Shown piece after piece: positions 1 through 7,705 of a DNA stretch of 34,699 bases. The DNA is taken from contig CALQHT020000029.1 of the NCBI GenBank assembly GCA_943330455.2, positions 1 through 34,699 on the forward strand, given 5' to 3'. The notes below the pieces were generated by a model. The model saw only the letters and a program-made list of their open reading frames with translations, did no database searches and was not told the DNA's origin. Source of the stretch: Nitrosovibrio sp. Nv4. Lineage in GTDB: Bacteria > Pseudomonadota > Alphaproteobacteria > Acetobacterales > Acetobacteraceae. The translations under genes and the position numbers were made by a program. Position 1 is the stretch's first letter. Every line of letters starts with the position of its first letter.

Positions 1-135
1 GCGAAGGATTTCGCCACGATCCGATCCGTCCTCTCCACCGCCAGGAAGCAGGGGTGGAGCTTGCTCGAGACCCTGATGACCGATCCGTTCAGCCTGATCG
101 GCCGATTACGATTGGTGGGAGATGCGGCGGGGTAG
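1..135 (+). pseudogene. IS66-family transposase, C-terminal end (cut by window edge)
   Basis: Frame 1 is open from the first base to a TAG at 133-135 and gives 44 residues beginning AKDFATIRSVLSTARKQGWS. The STARKQG segment followed by an L-x-x-L helix resembles the C-terminus of IS66-type TnpC transposases. The upstream part lies outside the window, so it cannot be said whether the gene is complete. The stop codon sits inside the candidate terminal inverted repeat that ends at 147, which is a normal arrangement for a compact insertion sequence. Family assignment rests on a short stretch and is moderate only. Confidence 0.55.
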
Positions 136-147
136 CTGGGCAGTTAC
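1..147 (+). mobile_element. Right end of an IS66-like insertion sequence
   Basis: Read inward on the minus strand, 147-136 is GTAACTGCCCAG. It begins with GTAA like IS66-family terminal repeats and lies directly after the transposase stop. If this is the true end, bases 148-155 (GGAGTATT) would be one copy of the usual 8-bp target duplication. The other end of the element is not in the window, so neither the repeat nor the duplication can be verified here. Confidence 0.45.
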
Positions 148-371
148 GGAGTATTTTGTATAGCCGGCCGGTAAATCCCGGCGCGATATACTGAACGGAG
201 CAACAAAGGCTCGGCACTCTACAGCGAGGCGTCTGGAACTATCGATCCCACATCTTGTGCGAAGTGAGAGGGCCATCCGCTCGTTGAAAAGGTCGGTTGA
301 TGGGTATCGCCTTGATTTCGCGCGCCGCTGCCCCCCGCGCACATGCCGAGCAACAATAAAGCCGACTGGCA

Positions 372-1406
372 TTAGCCACGATGCCAAAAGCGCGAGAAAA
401 AGCCACCGCGTTTCGGCGGCTCAGGGGGGATGGGCAAGGCGTGCCCCGTTGGCGGGATACTACCACCACCTCGGAGGTAGTCCAGAGCGGAACCCGACGG
501 TGAAGGCGTTGTATCCTTAGGTTGAGGTGGAGGGGCCACCGCCACCGCGACGGGCGACGCCTCAGGCGGACTTTGGATCACCGGAGGAGCGAGCTCGGCT
601 TGACTTGCCCCGCGCAGGGCAAACCCGTCCGGTTGATTCCTCAAAGCGCTCGTCATTTCCGCGCGGAACTGGTGCATCTCGTTGTCCGCCTGCCAGGGCA
701 CGCGGTAGAATTGCTCGCCCATGGCACGCTGTGTGAGGACCAGATTGCGTTCGGCTTGTTCCTTGTTGTGATGGCTCGGGGGGCTGTGCACGGTGACCGA
801 GCCTTTGATCATGGCGAACAGCAACGGCCCTTCTGCTCCATCGCTGTGCTCCACCCCGCCATATCCGACCCGGACCAATCGGCGGGAATGCTCGACGTGC
901 TCGTGACCGTAGCCTTTGTAGCGGGGGTCGTAATAGCCGCCGTAGTCCAGTGCCTCACGCGAATAGGACGCACATTGCGCCGTGACCTGGCGACCCATGC
1001 ACGGATCTTCAGGCGTGCCCGCGCCCCGGAAGAACCAGGGTTTGACCCAATCGCCCGCCAGGTTCACATGGCCCCAACGGCGGGCGGCTGCGATCCAATC
1101 CTCCTCCCAGCCAGCCACGTTCGGCTGTGTGTCGTCTTCCAGCAGGATCACGACCTCGCAACGCTGTATTTGGGCCAGGAGGTAGAGCGCGCGGTTCTTG
1201 TTCCAGGCGATTCCCATGTTGACGCCCGTGACGGCCGGAACGCCCAGTCCCCGTAGCATCGCCATTGTTCCATCGGACGAACCGTCATCGGCAACGACGA
1301 AGTCCACATCGTCACGGGTGGTGTATCGGTGGACGCACTCAATCGTCTCGCGGACCAGGTCCTTCCGGTTATACGTGACGATTCCGATGCCTATCCGTCC
1401 CTGCAT
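372..1406 (-). CDS. Family 2 (GT-A) glycosyltransferase with proline-rich C-terminal tail
   Basis: The protein is 344 residues. It begins with a nucleotide-sugar-binding GT-A fold: VTYNR at 10-14, DDGSSDGT at 40-47 and an acidic LEDD motif at 89-92 that should act as the DxD metal/nucleotide site. A GYGHEHVEHS segment at 165-174 resembles the acceptor/catalytic WGxED-type region of galactosyltransferase-like GT2 proteins. It should transfer a sugar from an activated donor onto a glycan or other acceptor at the inner face of the membrane; the acceptor cannot be predicted. No membrane helix is visible. Residues about 274-334 are rich in Pro and Ala and look disordered, ending in a short basic/aromatic tail (GGFFSRFWHRG). 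The gene stands alone, with no other polysaccharide gene beside it, and lies next to an IS end, which suggests accessory origin. No strong Shine-Dalgarno sequence is seen. Confidence 0.75.
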   Translation of the reverse strand: MQGRIGIGIVTYNRKDLVRETIECVHRYTTRDDVDFVVADDGSSDGTMAMLRGLGVPAVTGVNMGIAWNKNRALYLLAQIQRCEVVILLEDDTQPNVAGWEEDWIAAARRWGHVNLAGDWVKPWFFRGAGTPEDPCMGRQVTAQCASYSREALDYGGYYDPRYKGYGHEHVEHSRRLVRVGYGGVEHSDGAEGPLLFAMIKGSVTVHSPPSHHNKEQAERNLVLTQRAMGEQFYRVPWQADNEMHQFRAEMTSALRNQPDGFALRGASQAELAPPVIQSPPEASPVAVAVAPPPQPKDTTPSPSGSALDYLRGGGSIPPTGHALPIPPEPPKRGGFFSRFWHRG

Positions 1407-1550
1407 GAGCCCCGCACCATCTCGCTGCCGCTTCTGCCACCGACCGTCCGTTCGATCCTAGGCCTCCGCCCGCAAACACCCGCTCCCGGTTCGGCCCACG
1501 CGCGACCTAAGTCAGTGCACCCACCTCACCGTCGGCTCCAACGCGCCACA

Positions 1551-1576
1551 CCCGTTCGGCTAGCTGGCCGAACGGG
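1551..1576. terminator. Stem-loop downstream of cobT
   Basis: A perfect 10-bp inverted repeat (1551-1560 with 1567-1576) and a 6-base loop lie 13 bases beyond the cobT stop codon. No T-run follows in the cobT direction, so it is a weak or factor-assisted terminator, or an mRNA 3'-end stabiliser. Confidence 0.45.
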
Positions 1577-1588
1577 GTGCGGGTGGGA

Positions 1589-3469
1589 CTAGACGACGAC
1601 CGCGGAGCGTTCGCTGGCCGATCGGGCCCAGGCCGCGGCGGCGTCTTCGTCGAACAGCTCGGTCAGCTTCTTCATCATGGTTCCGCCGAGTTCTTCGGCA
1701 TCCACGATCGTCACGGCGCGCCGGTAATAGCGGGTGACGTCGTGGCCAATGCCGATGGCGATCAATTCGACCTGATCACGCGCCTCGATATCGCGGATGA
1801 CTTCGCGCAGGTGCTTTTCCAGGTAGTTGCCCGGATTGACCGACAAGGTCGAATCATCGACCGGAGCGCCGTCGGAGATCACCATCAGGATGCGCCGGTG
1901 TTCCGGGCGGACCAGCAGGCGGCGATAGGCCCACAGCAGGGCTTCACCGTCGATATTCTCCTTCAGCAGCCCCTCGCGGAGCATCAGGCCCAAATTCTTG
2001 CGCGCACGCCGCCACGGCGAGTCGGCCGCCTTGTAGATGATATGGCGCAGATCGTTCAGGCGGCCGGGATTGCGCGGCTTGCCTTCCTGCACCCAACGCT
2101 CGCGGCTCTGTCCGCCCTTCCAGGCGCGCGTGGTGAAGCCGAGGACCTCGACCTTCACGGCGCAACGCTCCAGGGTGCGGGCCAGAATGTCGCCGCACAT
2201 GGCCGCGACCGTGATCGGCCGGCCGCGCATGGAGCCCGAATTGTCGATCAGCAGGGTCACGACGGTGTCGCGGAATTCCATATCCAGTTCGCGCTTGTAG
2301 GACAGCGCCAGCATCGGATTGACCACGACGCGCGACAGGCGGCCGGCGTCCAGGATGCCCTCATCCAGGTCGAATTCCCAGGCGCGGGTCTGCTGAGCCA
2401 GCAAGCGCCGTTGCAGCCGGTTCGCGAGCTTGGAGATCACGCCCTGCAAATGCTGCAACTGTTGGTCCAGTTGCTGACGCAGGCGGGACAGTTCATCCGC
2501 GTCGCACAGATCCTCGGCGTCGACTTCCTCGTCATACAGGCGGGTATAGGCCCGGTAGACGGCGTCGCTGTCGGGGTTCGGGCGTTCGCGGCGCGGCTGC
2601 GGGCCGCCCGGACGATCATCGCCTTCCGCGACGGCGGCTTCTTCATCGGAATCGGTGCCGTCATCGTCGGCGGCTTCGCCTTCCATTTCCTCGGGCTGAG
2701 CGCCGAGCATGGAGTCGGATTCGGATTCGGACTGGCCTTCGCCGTCGTCGGAATTGTCCTGCTGGCCGGATTGTTCGCCGCCGTCTTCGCCGTCCTCGGA
2801 ACTGTCATCGGGGTCGGCATCGACCTCGGCTTCGGCCAGGTCCAGGGCCGCCAGAAGCTTGCGGGCGGCGCGGGCGAAGGCCGTTTGGTCTTCCTGCGCC
2901 GAGGTCATCTCGGCCAGCGCGACATCGGCGGTGTCGCCCAAGGTGTCGCGCCACAGGTTCAGGACTCGCTGGGCCGGCTCGGGCGCCGGTTCGCCGGACA
3001 GGCGTTCGCGGGCCAGCAGGGCCAGCGCCTTGTCGATCGGCATCTGCTCCTTGCGGGTCATGCGGTCGTAGCCTTCCGACTCGCATTCCTCGGTCAGCTT
3101 TGCGTAGAGGTTGGCGTTGACCCCGTGCATGAAGCGGGAGCCGATGACCTCCACGCGCACCTGCTCCAGCGCATCGTAAGCGTCTTTCGCTTCCCGGCGT
3201 GCCGGCATGCGCTGGGCATGGACGGCATCGTCGTGGTGGCGCAGGCGGAGCGCTATGGCGTCGGATGCCCCACGCAGGCGGGCCATTTCGGCCGGCGGCA
3301 AGGCCCGGGTCGGCAATGGCAAGCGCGCGCGCTTGCCGGAGACGCCGGATGGGCCGGGTTGGAACGCGACCTGAACGTCGGGTTGTTCCGCGATGGCGCG
3401 AAGCACGCCGGCCGTGGCGCGTTTGAACTCCTCGGCCCGCGTGTTGTCCTTGTTGGCAGTTCCGCTCAT
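1589..3469 (-). CDS. cobT: Aerobic cobaltochelatase subunit CobT
   Basis: CobT is one of the two AAA+/VWA partner subunits that, with CobN, insert Co(II) into hydrogenobyrinic acid a,c-diamide in the aerobic cobalamin pathway. The 626-residue product has the family layout: an alpha-helical N-terminal region, a long strongly acidic low-complexity segment at about 215-285 (runs of D, E and S), and a C-terminal von Willebrand A domain whose MIDAS motif DNSGS is at 409-413. It lies 72 bases downstream of cobS on the same strand, the usual arrangement, so the two are almost certainly co-transcribed. The length matches characterised alphaproteobacterial CobT. CobN is not in the window. A very long antisense reading frame across cobT and cobS is a codon-bias shadow. 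Confidence 0.96.
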   Translation of the reverse strand: MSGTANKDNTRAEEFKRATAGVLRAIAEQPDVQVAFQPGPSGVSGKRARLPLPTRALPPAEMARLRGASDAIALRLRHHDDAVHAQRMPARREAKDAYDALEQVRVEVIGSRFMHGVNANLYAKLTEECESEGYDRMTRKEQMPIDKALALLARERLSGEPAPEPAQRVLNLWRDTLGDTADVALAEMTSAQEDQTAFARAARKLLAALDLAEAEVDADPDDSSEDGEDGGEQSGQQDNSDDGEGQSESESDSMLGAQPEEMEGEAADDDGTDSDEEAAVAEGDDRPGGPQPRRERPNPDSDAVYRAYTRLYDEEVDAEDLCDADELSRLRQQLDQQLQHLQGVISKLANRLQRRLLAQQTRAWEFDLDEGILDAGRLSRVVVNPMLALSYKRELDMEFRDTVVTLLIDNSGSMRGRPITVAAMCGDILARTLERCAVKVEVLGFTTRAWKGGQSRERWVQEGKPRNPGRLNDLRHIIYKAADSPWRRARKNLGLMLREGLLKENIDGEALLWAYRRLLVRPEHRRILMVISDGAPVDDSTLSVNPGNYLEKHLREVIRDIEARDQVELIAIGIGHDVTRYYRRAVTIVDAEELGGTMMKKLTELFDEDAAAAWARSASERSAVVV

Positions 3470-3507
3470 GCGCCGCTCTGGCCTTCCTGGGGTCGTCTGG
3501 TCATGGA

Positions 3508-3534
3508 CGGATCGCCCGGGTCGCGGGCGATCCG
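3508..3534. other. Stem-loop in the cobS-cobT gap
   Basis: An 11-bp perfect stem (3508-3518 with 3524-3534) with a 5-base loop fills the middle of the 72-base gap between the cobS stop and the cobT start. No U-tract follows, so it is more likely an mRNA processing or stabilising hairpin that sets the CobS:CobT ratio than a terminator. The role is inference. Confidence 0.45.
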
Positions 3535-3541
3535 GTCGTCA

Positions 3542-4555
3542 TCAGAACTTGCGGTTGGTGAAACCGCCGGTGGGGATGTCTTCGTTGAAGCAGCGCTGAT
3601 AGTACTCGGCGACCGTCGAGCGTTCGGCTTCATCGCACTTGTTCATGAAGGTCAGGCGGAAGGCGAAGCCGACATCACCGAAGATGCGGGCGTTTTCGGC
3701 CCAGGTGATGACGGTGCGGGGGCTCATGACGGTGGAGATGTCCCCGTTGATGAAGCCGGCGCGGGTCAGATCGGCCAGAGCCACCATGCTTTCGACGCGC
3801 TTCTTGGTCGCGGGTTCCTTGCTGGCATCGATGCCCATCTTGGACAGCACGATGCCGGTTTCCATCGCATGCGGCAGGTAGTTCAGGGTCGCCACGATGT
3901 TCCAACGGTCCATCTGGCCTTGGTTGATCTGCTGCGTGCCGTGATACAGGCCGGTGGTATCGCCCAGGCCGACGGTGTTGGCCGTGGAGAACAGCCGGAA
4001 CGACTTGTGCGGCCGGATGACCCGGTTCTGGTCGAGCAAGGTCAGCTTGCCTTCGACTTCCAGCACGCGCTGGATCACGAACATCACGTCCGGGCGGCCG
4101 GCGTCATACTCGTCGAACACCAGGGCGCAGGCATGTTGCAGCGCCCAGGGCAGGATGCCTTCGCGGAATTCCGTGATCTGCTTGCCATCCTTCAGGACGA
4201 TCGCGTCCTTGCCGATCAGGTCGATGCGGCTGATATGGCTGTCGAGGTTCACGCGAATGCAGGGCCAGTTCAGCCTGGCGGCCACCTGCTCGATATGCGT
4301 GGACTTGCCAGTGCCATGATAGCCCTGGATCATCACCCGGCGATTATAGGCGAAGCCCGCGCAGATCGCGAGGGTCGTCTCCCGGTCGAACTGGTAGGAT
4401 GTATCGAGGTCCGGCACATGTTCGGTGCGGACGGAGAACGCCGGCACCTCCAGATCGATATCGAGCCCAAAGGCCTCGCGTGCCGACACCGTGGCGTCCG
4501 GCGTATTGACATCCGAGGTCGGGCGGGATTCGGCGATTGCGGCAACCGTGTTCAT
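3542..4555 (-). CDS. cobS: Aerobic cobaltochelatase subunit CobS (AAA+ ATPase)
   Basis: CobS is the MoxR-type AAA+ ATPase that forms rings with CobT and drives cobalt insertion by CobN. The 337-residue protein has a short N-terminal segment, a Walker A motif GYHGTGKST at 78-86 and a Walker B motif LVFDEYDAG at 145-153, followed by sensor and lid regions. The C-terminus GGFTNRKF is typical of alphaproteobacterial CobS. It follows the J-domain protein gene by 68 bases and precedes cobT by 72, all on the minus strand. The start at 4555 gives the normal family length. Confidence 0.97.
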   Translation of the reverse strand: MNTVAAIAESRPTSDVNTPDATVSAREAFGLDIDLEVPAFSVRTEHVPDLDTSYQFDRETTLAICAGFAYNRRVMIQGYHGTGKSTHIEQVAARLNWPCIRVNLDSHISRIDLIGKDAIVLKDGKQITEFREGILPWALQHACALVFDEYDAGRPDVMFVIQRVLEVEGKLTLLDQNRVIRPHKSFRLFSTANTVGLGDTTGLYHGTQQINQGQMDRWNIVATLNYLPHAMETGIVLSKMGIDASKEPATKKRVESMVALADLTRAGFINGDISTVMSPRTVITWAENARIFGDVGFAFRLTFMNKCDEAERSTVAEYYQRCFNEDIPTGGFTNRKF

Positions 4556-4623
4556 AGACCAGCGTGTCCTGTTACATTTCCTGGAAAGTCTACCCCTGGC
4601 GCGCGGAGACGCAAGGGCTAGGG

Positions 4624-5214
4624 TTATCCGGCCGCCGCCAAATGTGGATCCGCGACCAGGCGTGTGCGCAAAGCGGCATAGGCGAGGTTGATGGTTTTCA
4701 GGCGTTCCTCCGCGTCCCGGCTACCACCGTTTGCGTCTGGGTGATGGCGTTTGGCCAGTTCCTTGTAGCGTGTTTTAACCGCCTCCAGGGTGGTTGGCCA
4801 TGCCAGCCCGAGGGTCGCGAGTGGTTCTCTCAGGTCGGAGGGGACCTGGCCCGACGCGCGTTGTCGTGCCTGATCCACCTTCGCCGAGGCTAAAATTCGT
4901 AGAGGGTCGCGTAGCACCTCGCCTTCCCACATGCCAGTCCCGATGCGGCCGAGCGGCCAGGATGGGCGTTGCCAGGAGGTGTCGTCGCGGAGTTGGGCCT
5001 CGACTTCGGCGGGGGACATACCTTTGTAGTAGTCCCAACTGCTGTTGTATTCCCGGACATGGGCCAGGCAGAACCACCAGTAATCGTTCAGGGTGCGACG
5101 GGATTTGGGCGCGCGGTATTCGCCGGCCGCCACGCAGTCGGGCACGTCACAGGCCCGACCGGGCGCGGCCGGGTCGGGAGCATAGGCCCTGGGGCGCGCT
5201 GCACGACGGATCAT
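4624..5214 (-). CDS. J-domain (DnaJ-like) protein upstream of cobS
   Basis: The 196-residue protein has its J domain at the C-terminus (about 135-190), with the HPD tripeptide at 158-160 inside RHHPDANGG. It should stimulate an Hsp70 ATPase. The N-terminal part carries C22-x4-C27 and a later WWFCLAH (C49, H52), which could form a small metal site; this is inference. The family (RAPKSR...[15 protein letters not shown]-like core) is conserved in Alphaproteobacteria and commonly lies between bolA and cobS, as here. I chose the start at 5214 because the conserved region begins just after it and it leaves a divergent promoter gap to bolA. An upstream ATG at 5304 has a better Shine-Dalgarno sequence (GGTGGAG) but would overlap the bolA start codon and add 30 unconserved residues. 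Confidence 0.9.
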   Translation of the reverse strand: MIRRAARPRAYAPDPAAPGRACDVPDCVAAGEYRAPKSRRTLNDYWWFCLAHVREYNSSWDYYKGMSPAEVEAQLRDDTSWQRPSWPLGRIGTGMWEGEVLRDPLRILASAKVDQARQRASGQVPSDLREPLATLGLAWPTTLEAVKTRYKELAKRHHPDANGGSRDAEERLKTINLAYAALRTRLVADPHLAAAG

Positions 5215-5293
5215 CGGGAAGTTATGTGCGTGGCGATTGGGGTTGGCAACAGGCTTGGCAACGGCACTTGGCGAGCGGGACGGTTTCGCCAAT

Positions 5294-5614
5294 ATGAAGG
5301 CCATGGACACTCCACCGAACTCATCCCGCGCCGATCGCATCAAGGCGACCCTGACGGATATTTTTTCTCCTCTGCTGCTGTCGATTCAGGACGACAGTGC
5401 GCATCATGCCGGGCATTCGGGTGCTCAGGCCGGAGGGCAGACGCATTACAGCGTGCTGATGGTCTCGTCGGCTTTTGCCGGCCAGACCCGCGTGGCGCGG
5501 TCGCGTGCGGTGCACACCGCTTTGGCCGACGAATTTGGGCCGCCGGAAGTCGGTGGGATGCATGCCCTGGCGCTGACATTGCGCACGCCGGAGGAGCAGG
5601 CGCGGGTCGGGTAG
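5294..5614 (+). CDS. bolA: BolA-family protein
   Basis: The 106-residue product has the BolA fold signature: an N-terminal helix (RADRIKATLTDIFSP), an HHAGHSG segment with candidate Fe-S/glutaredoxin-contacting histidines, a THYSVLMVSSAFAGQTRVARSR strand-helix region, and a C-terminal GGMHALALTLRTPEE. BolA proteins work with monothiol glutaredoxins in iron-sulfur trafficking and can bind DNA. The gene is divergent from the J-protein/cobST block and 22 bases upstream of the flavoprotein gene. The start could be 5294 or 5303; 5294 is preferred because a GGGACGG lies 9 bases upstream, while 5303 has its only purine run too close. Confidence 0.92.
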   Translation: MKAMDTPPNSSRADRIKATLTDIFSPLLLSIQDDSAHHAGHSGAQAGGQTHYSVLMVSSAFAGQTRVARSRAVHTALADEFGPPEVGGMHALALTLRTPEEQARVG

Positions 5615-5636
5615 GGTTGTAGGTCCGACTCATCCC

Positions 5637-6842
5637 ATGACTGACTTCGATGTGATCGTCGTCGGCGCCGGCGCGGCCGGTCTGATGTGCGCAATCTCCG
5701 CCGGGCGCCGAGGGCGGCGCGTGCTGCTGCTGGAGCATGGGCCGGCGCCGGGGGCGAAAATCCTGATTTCCGGCGGCGGTCGCTGCAATTTCACCAATAT
5801 CGGCACCGTTCCCGACCGGTTCCTGTCGGACAACCCGCATTTCTCCCGTTCGGCTCTTGGTCGCTACCGGCCGGCCGATTTCGTGGCTCTGGTGCAGCGA
5901 CACGGGATCGCGTTTCATGAAAAGACCCTCGGACAGTTGTTCTGCGATGGGTCGGCCCGTTCCATCGTTGCCATGCTGCTGGCGGAGTGTGCTTCGGCGA
6001 AGGTCGACCTCCGCCTGTCGCATCGGGTGACGGAGATTTCGCGAGGGGATCGCTTCTGGGTCGATACGGACCAGGGTGGGTTCAGCGCGGACAGTCTGGT
6101 GCTGGCGACCGGGGGGCTGTCGATCCCCAAAATGGGCGCGACTGGGTTCGCCCATGACACGGCGCGGCGCTTTGGCCTGCGACTGGTCGAGCCACGGCCC
6201 GGCCTGGTGCCGCTGACTTTCTCCGGGCCGGTTCTGGATTTGATGCGCTCCCTCAGCGGGGTGTCGCTGGATACCGAGGTCACCCTGGGGCGGCAGCGCT
6301 TCCGGGAGGCGAGCCTGTTCACCCATCGCGGGCTGTCCGGTCCGGCGATTCTGCAGATCTCGTCCTATTGGCGGGACGGTCCGATCGCCGTGAACCTGCT
6401 GCCGGGGACGGATGCCGCCGCCTTTTTTCTGGAACGCAAACGGTCCCGCCCGAAAGCCGAATTGCGGAACGTGCTGGCCGAACTCATGCCGCAGCGTCTG
6501 GCTCATGCCCTGGCGGCGCGGGCGGTTGGGGCGCCATTGCCGGCGGACACCGCGGAACCCGTCACCGCTCGCATGGCGGACCTGCCCGATCGGTTGCTGC
6601 GCGACACGGGATCCACGCTGGCGGCTTGGCAGGTGACTCCGGCCGGGACCGAAGGCTATGCGAAAGCCGAGGTCACTTGTGGCGGGATCGATACCCGCGA
6701 TCTTTCGTCCCGGACAATGCAAGCGAATGCGGTCCCCGGCCTGTTCGTCATCGGGGAGGCCGTCGATGTCACGGGTTGGCTCGGTGGCTACAATTTCCAA
6801 TGGGCCTGGGCGAGCGGCTGGTGCGCGGGTGAGGCGGCTTGA
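5637..6842 (+). CDS. NAD(P)/FAD-dependent oxidoreductase, YhiN/HI0933 family
   Basis: The 401-residue flavoprotein opens with a Rossmann dinucleotide motif GAGAAG at 10-15 and the family hallmark KILISGGGRCNFTN at about 41-54. It ends with a second FAD-contacting segment (VIGEAVDVTGWLGGYNFQWAWASG) near 371-395. The family is conserved and cytosolic; its substrate is not established, and a role in tRNA or cofactor chemistry is sometimes proposed by analogy only. The gene follows bolA by 22 bases and is probably co-transcribed. The length is normal. Confidence 0.9.
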   Translation: MTDFDVIVVGAGAAGLMCAISAGRRGRRVLLLEHGPAPGAKILISGGGRCNFTNIGTVPDRFLSDNPHFSRSALGRYRPADFVALVQRHGIAFHEKTLGQLFCDGSARSIVAMLLAECASAKVDLRLSHRVTEISRGDRFWVDTDQGGFSADSLVLATGGLSIPKMGATGFAHDTARRFGLRLVEPRPGLVPLTFSGPVLDLMRSLSGVSLDTEVTLGRQRFREASLFTHRGLSGPAILQISSYWRDGPIAVNLLPGTDAAAFFLERKRSRPKAELRNVLAELMPQRLAHALAARAVGAPLPADTAEPVTARMADLPDRLLRDTGSTLAAWQVTPAGTEGYAKAEVTCGGIDTRDLSSRTMQANAVPGLFVIGEAVDVTGWLGGYNFQWAWASGWCAGEAA

Positions 6843-6947
6843 GCTTGCGACAGCGGCTATCTTGCGACCTGATTCCGGTCCGGCACGATCTCGTGGGAAG
6901 GCCGTGGCAATTGGTGTATTTGGTGGCACTTCCATGAGGGGCCTGGC

Positions 6948-7271
6948 ATGCAACCGCAGCCAACGAACGATCCCATCCTCGACCGGTTTCTGACCGCGCT
7001 GAACGCGGTCTACGGCGATCGGATTGAGCGCGTGGTCCTGTTCGGCTCCCGCGCTCGGGGCGATGCGCGGCCCGACTCCGACTATGATGTGGCAGTCTTC
7101 TTGCGCCAGATGACTGACCGTTGGCAGGAGATGCATCGACTGGGGGACATCGAAAGCGACATCCTCTACGCGACCGGGGCAAGCGTCCAAGCGATGCCCT
7201 ATCGCGACGGGTTTTGGCGGGAGAGAACGCCATTGATGCATGAAATCCGACGGGATGGCATCGACCTGTGA
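6948..7271 (+). CDS. MNT-type minimal nucleotidyltransferase antitoxin
   Basis: The 107-residue protein is a minimal pol-beta-fold nucleotidyltransferase. The motif GSRARGDARPDSDYD at 33-47 supplies the GS-x(10)-DxD active site that binds Mg-ATP. In characterised MntA-HepT systems the MNT partner neutralises the HEPN RNase toxin by adding AMP groups to it. The downstream HEPN gene overlaps it by four bases (GTGA), so the pair is translationally coupled. The active-site residues all look intact. Confidence 0.9.
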   Translation: MQPQPTNDPILDRFLTALNAVYGDRIERVVLFGSRARGDARPDSDYDVAVFLRQMTDRWQEMHRLGDIESDILYATGASVQAMPYRDGFWRERTPLMHEIRRDGIDL

Positions 7272-7660
7272 AGCCGGAGACGGGGCGCTATCTCGAGAAG
7301 GCTCGAAAGCTGCTGGGAGAGGCCGAGGCGATCCTGACCTTGCAACTCGGCGATATTGCGGGCCGGACGGCCTATCTGGCCGGGTTTCACGCTGCTCAGG
7401 CCTTGATATTCGAACGCCGGGACGTTGTGCCAAAGACCCATCGTGGTGTTCACGGGCAGTTTTCCGACTTGGTGCGAGCCGAACCTCGTCTGGATGCGGC
7501 ACTGCGGTCTTTCCTGACACAGGCTTACAAGCTCAAAGCGGTCGCAGACTATGACACCGGCCCGGAGGCCGACATTCCTGTGACGGAGGCCGAGAAGGCG
7601 CTTGTGACGGCAAAGCGCTTTGTCGCAACGATGGACACATTGATCCGCGACCCCTCATAG
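7268..7660 (+). CDS. HEPN-domain toxin (partner of MNT nucleotidyltransferase)
   Basis: The 130-residue all-helical protein matches the HEPN family by the pattern YLAGFHAAQALIFERR...KTHRGVHGQF near 36-64. An R-x6-H arrangement (R51, H58) fits the HEPN RNase motif RX4-6H, but the HxY target tyrosine of classical HepT is not obvious, so the toxin may be of the PF05168 type rather than the DUF86 type. It starts at a GTG that overlaps the TGA of the nucleotidyltransferase gene. Together they form a type VII-like toxin-antitoxin or abortive-infection module. The family is supported by the motif and the partner; toxicity is inference. Confidence 0.85.
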   Translation: MKPETGRYLEKARKLLGEAEAILTLQLGDIAGRTAYLAGFHAAQALIFERRDVVPKTHRGVHGQFSDLVRAEPRLDAALRSFLTQAYKLKAVADYDTGPEADIPVTEAEKALVTAKRFVATMDTLIRDPS

Positions 7661-7705
7661 CCGCCGGCTCCCGGACCCGGTAAATCGACCGGCAAGGAGA
7701 CCTCC

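Noticed and set aside
1577-4621. 1014-codon open frame antisense to cobT and cobS
   Set aside because: It mirrors two genes with clear motifs, has low-complexity hydrophobic/glycine composition and no domain. Long antisense frames are expected in GC-rich DNA with strong third-position bias.
5340-7520. 726-codon minus-strand frame
   Set aside because: It runs antisense to bolA, the flavoprotein and the TA pair, is Arg/Pro/Gln-rich and has no motif.
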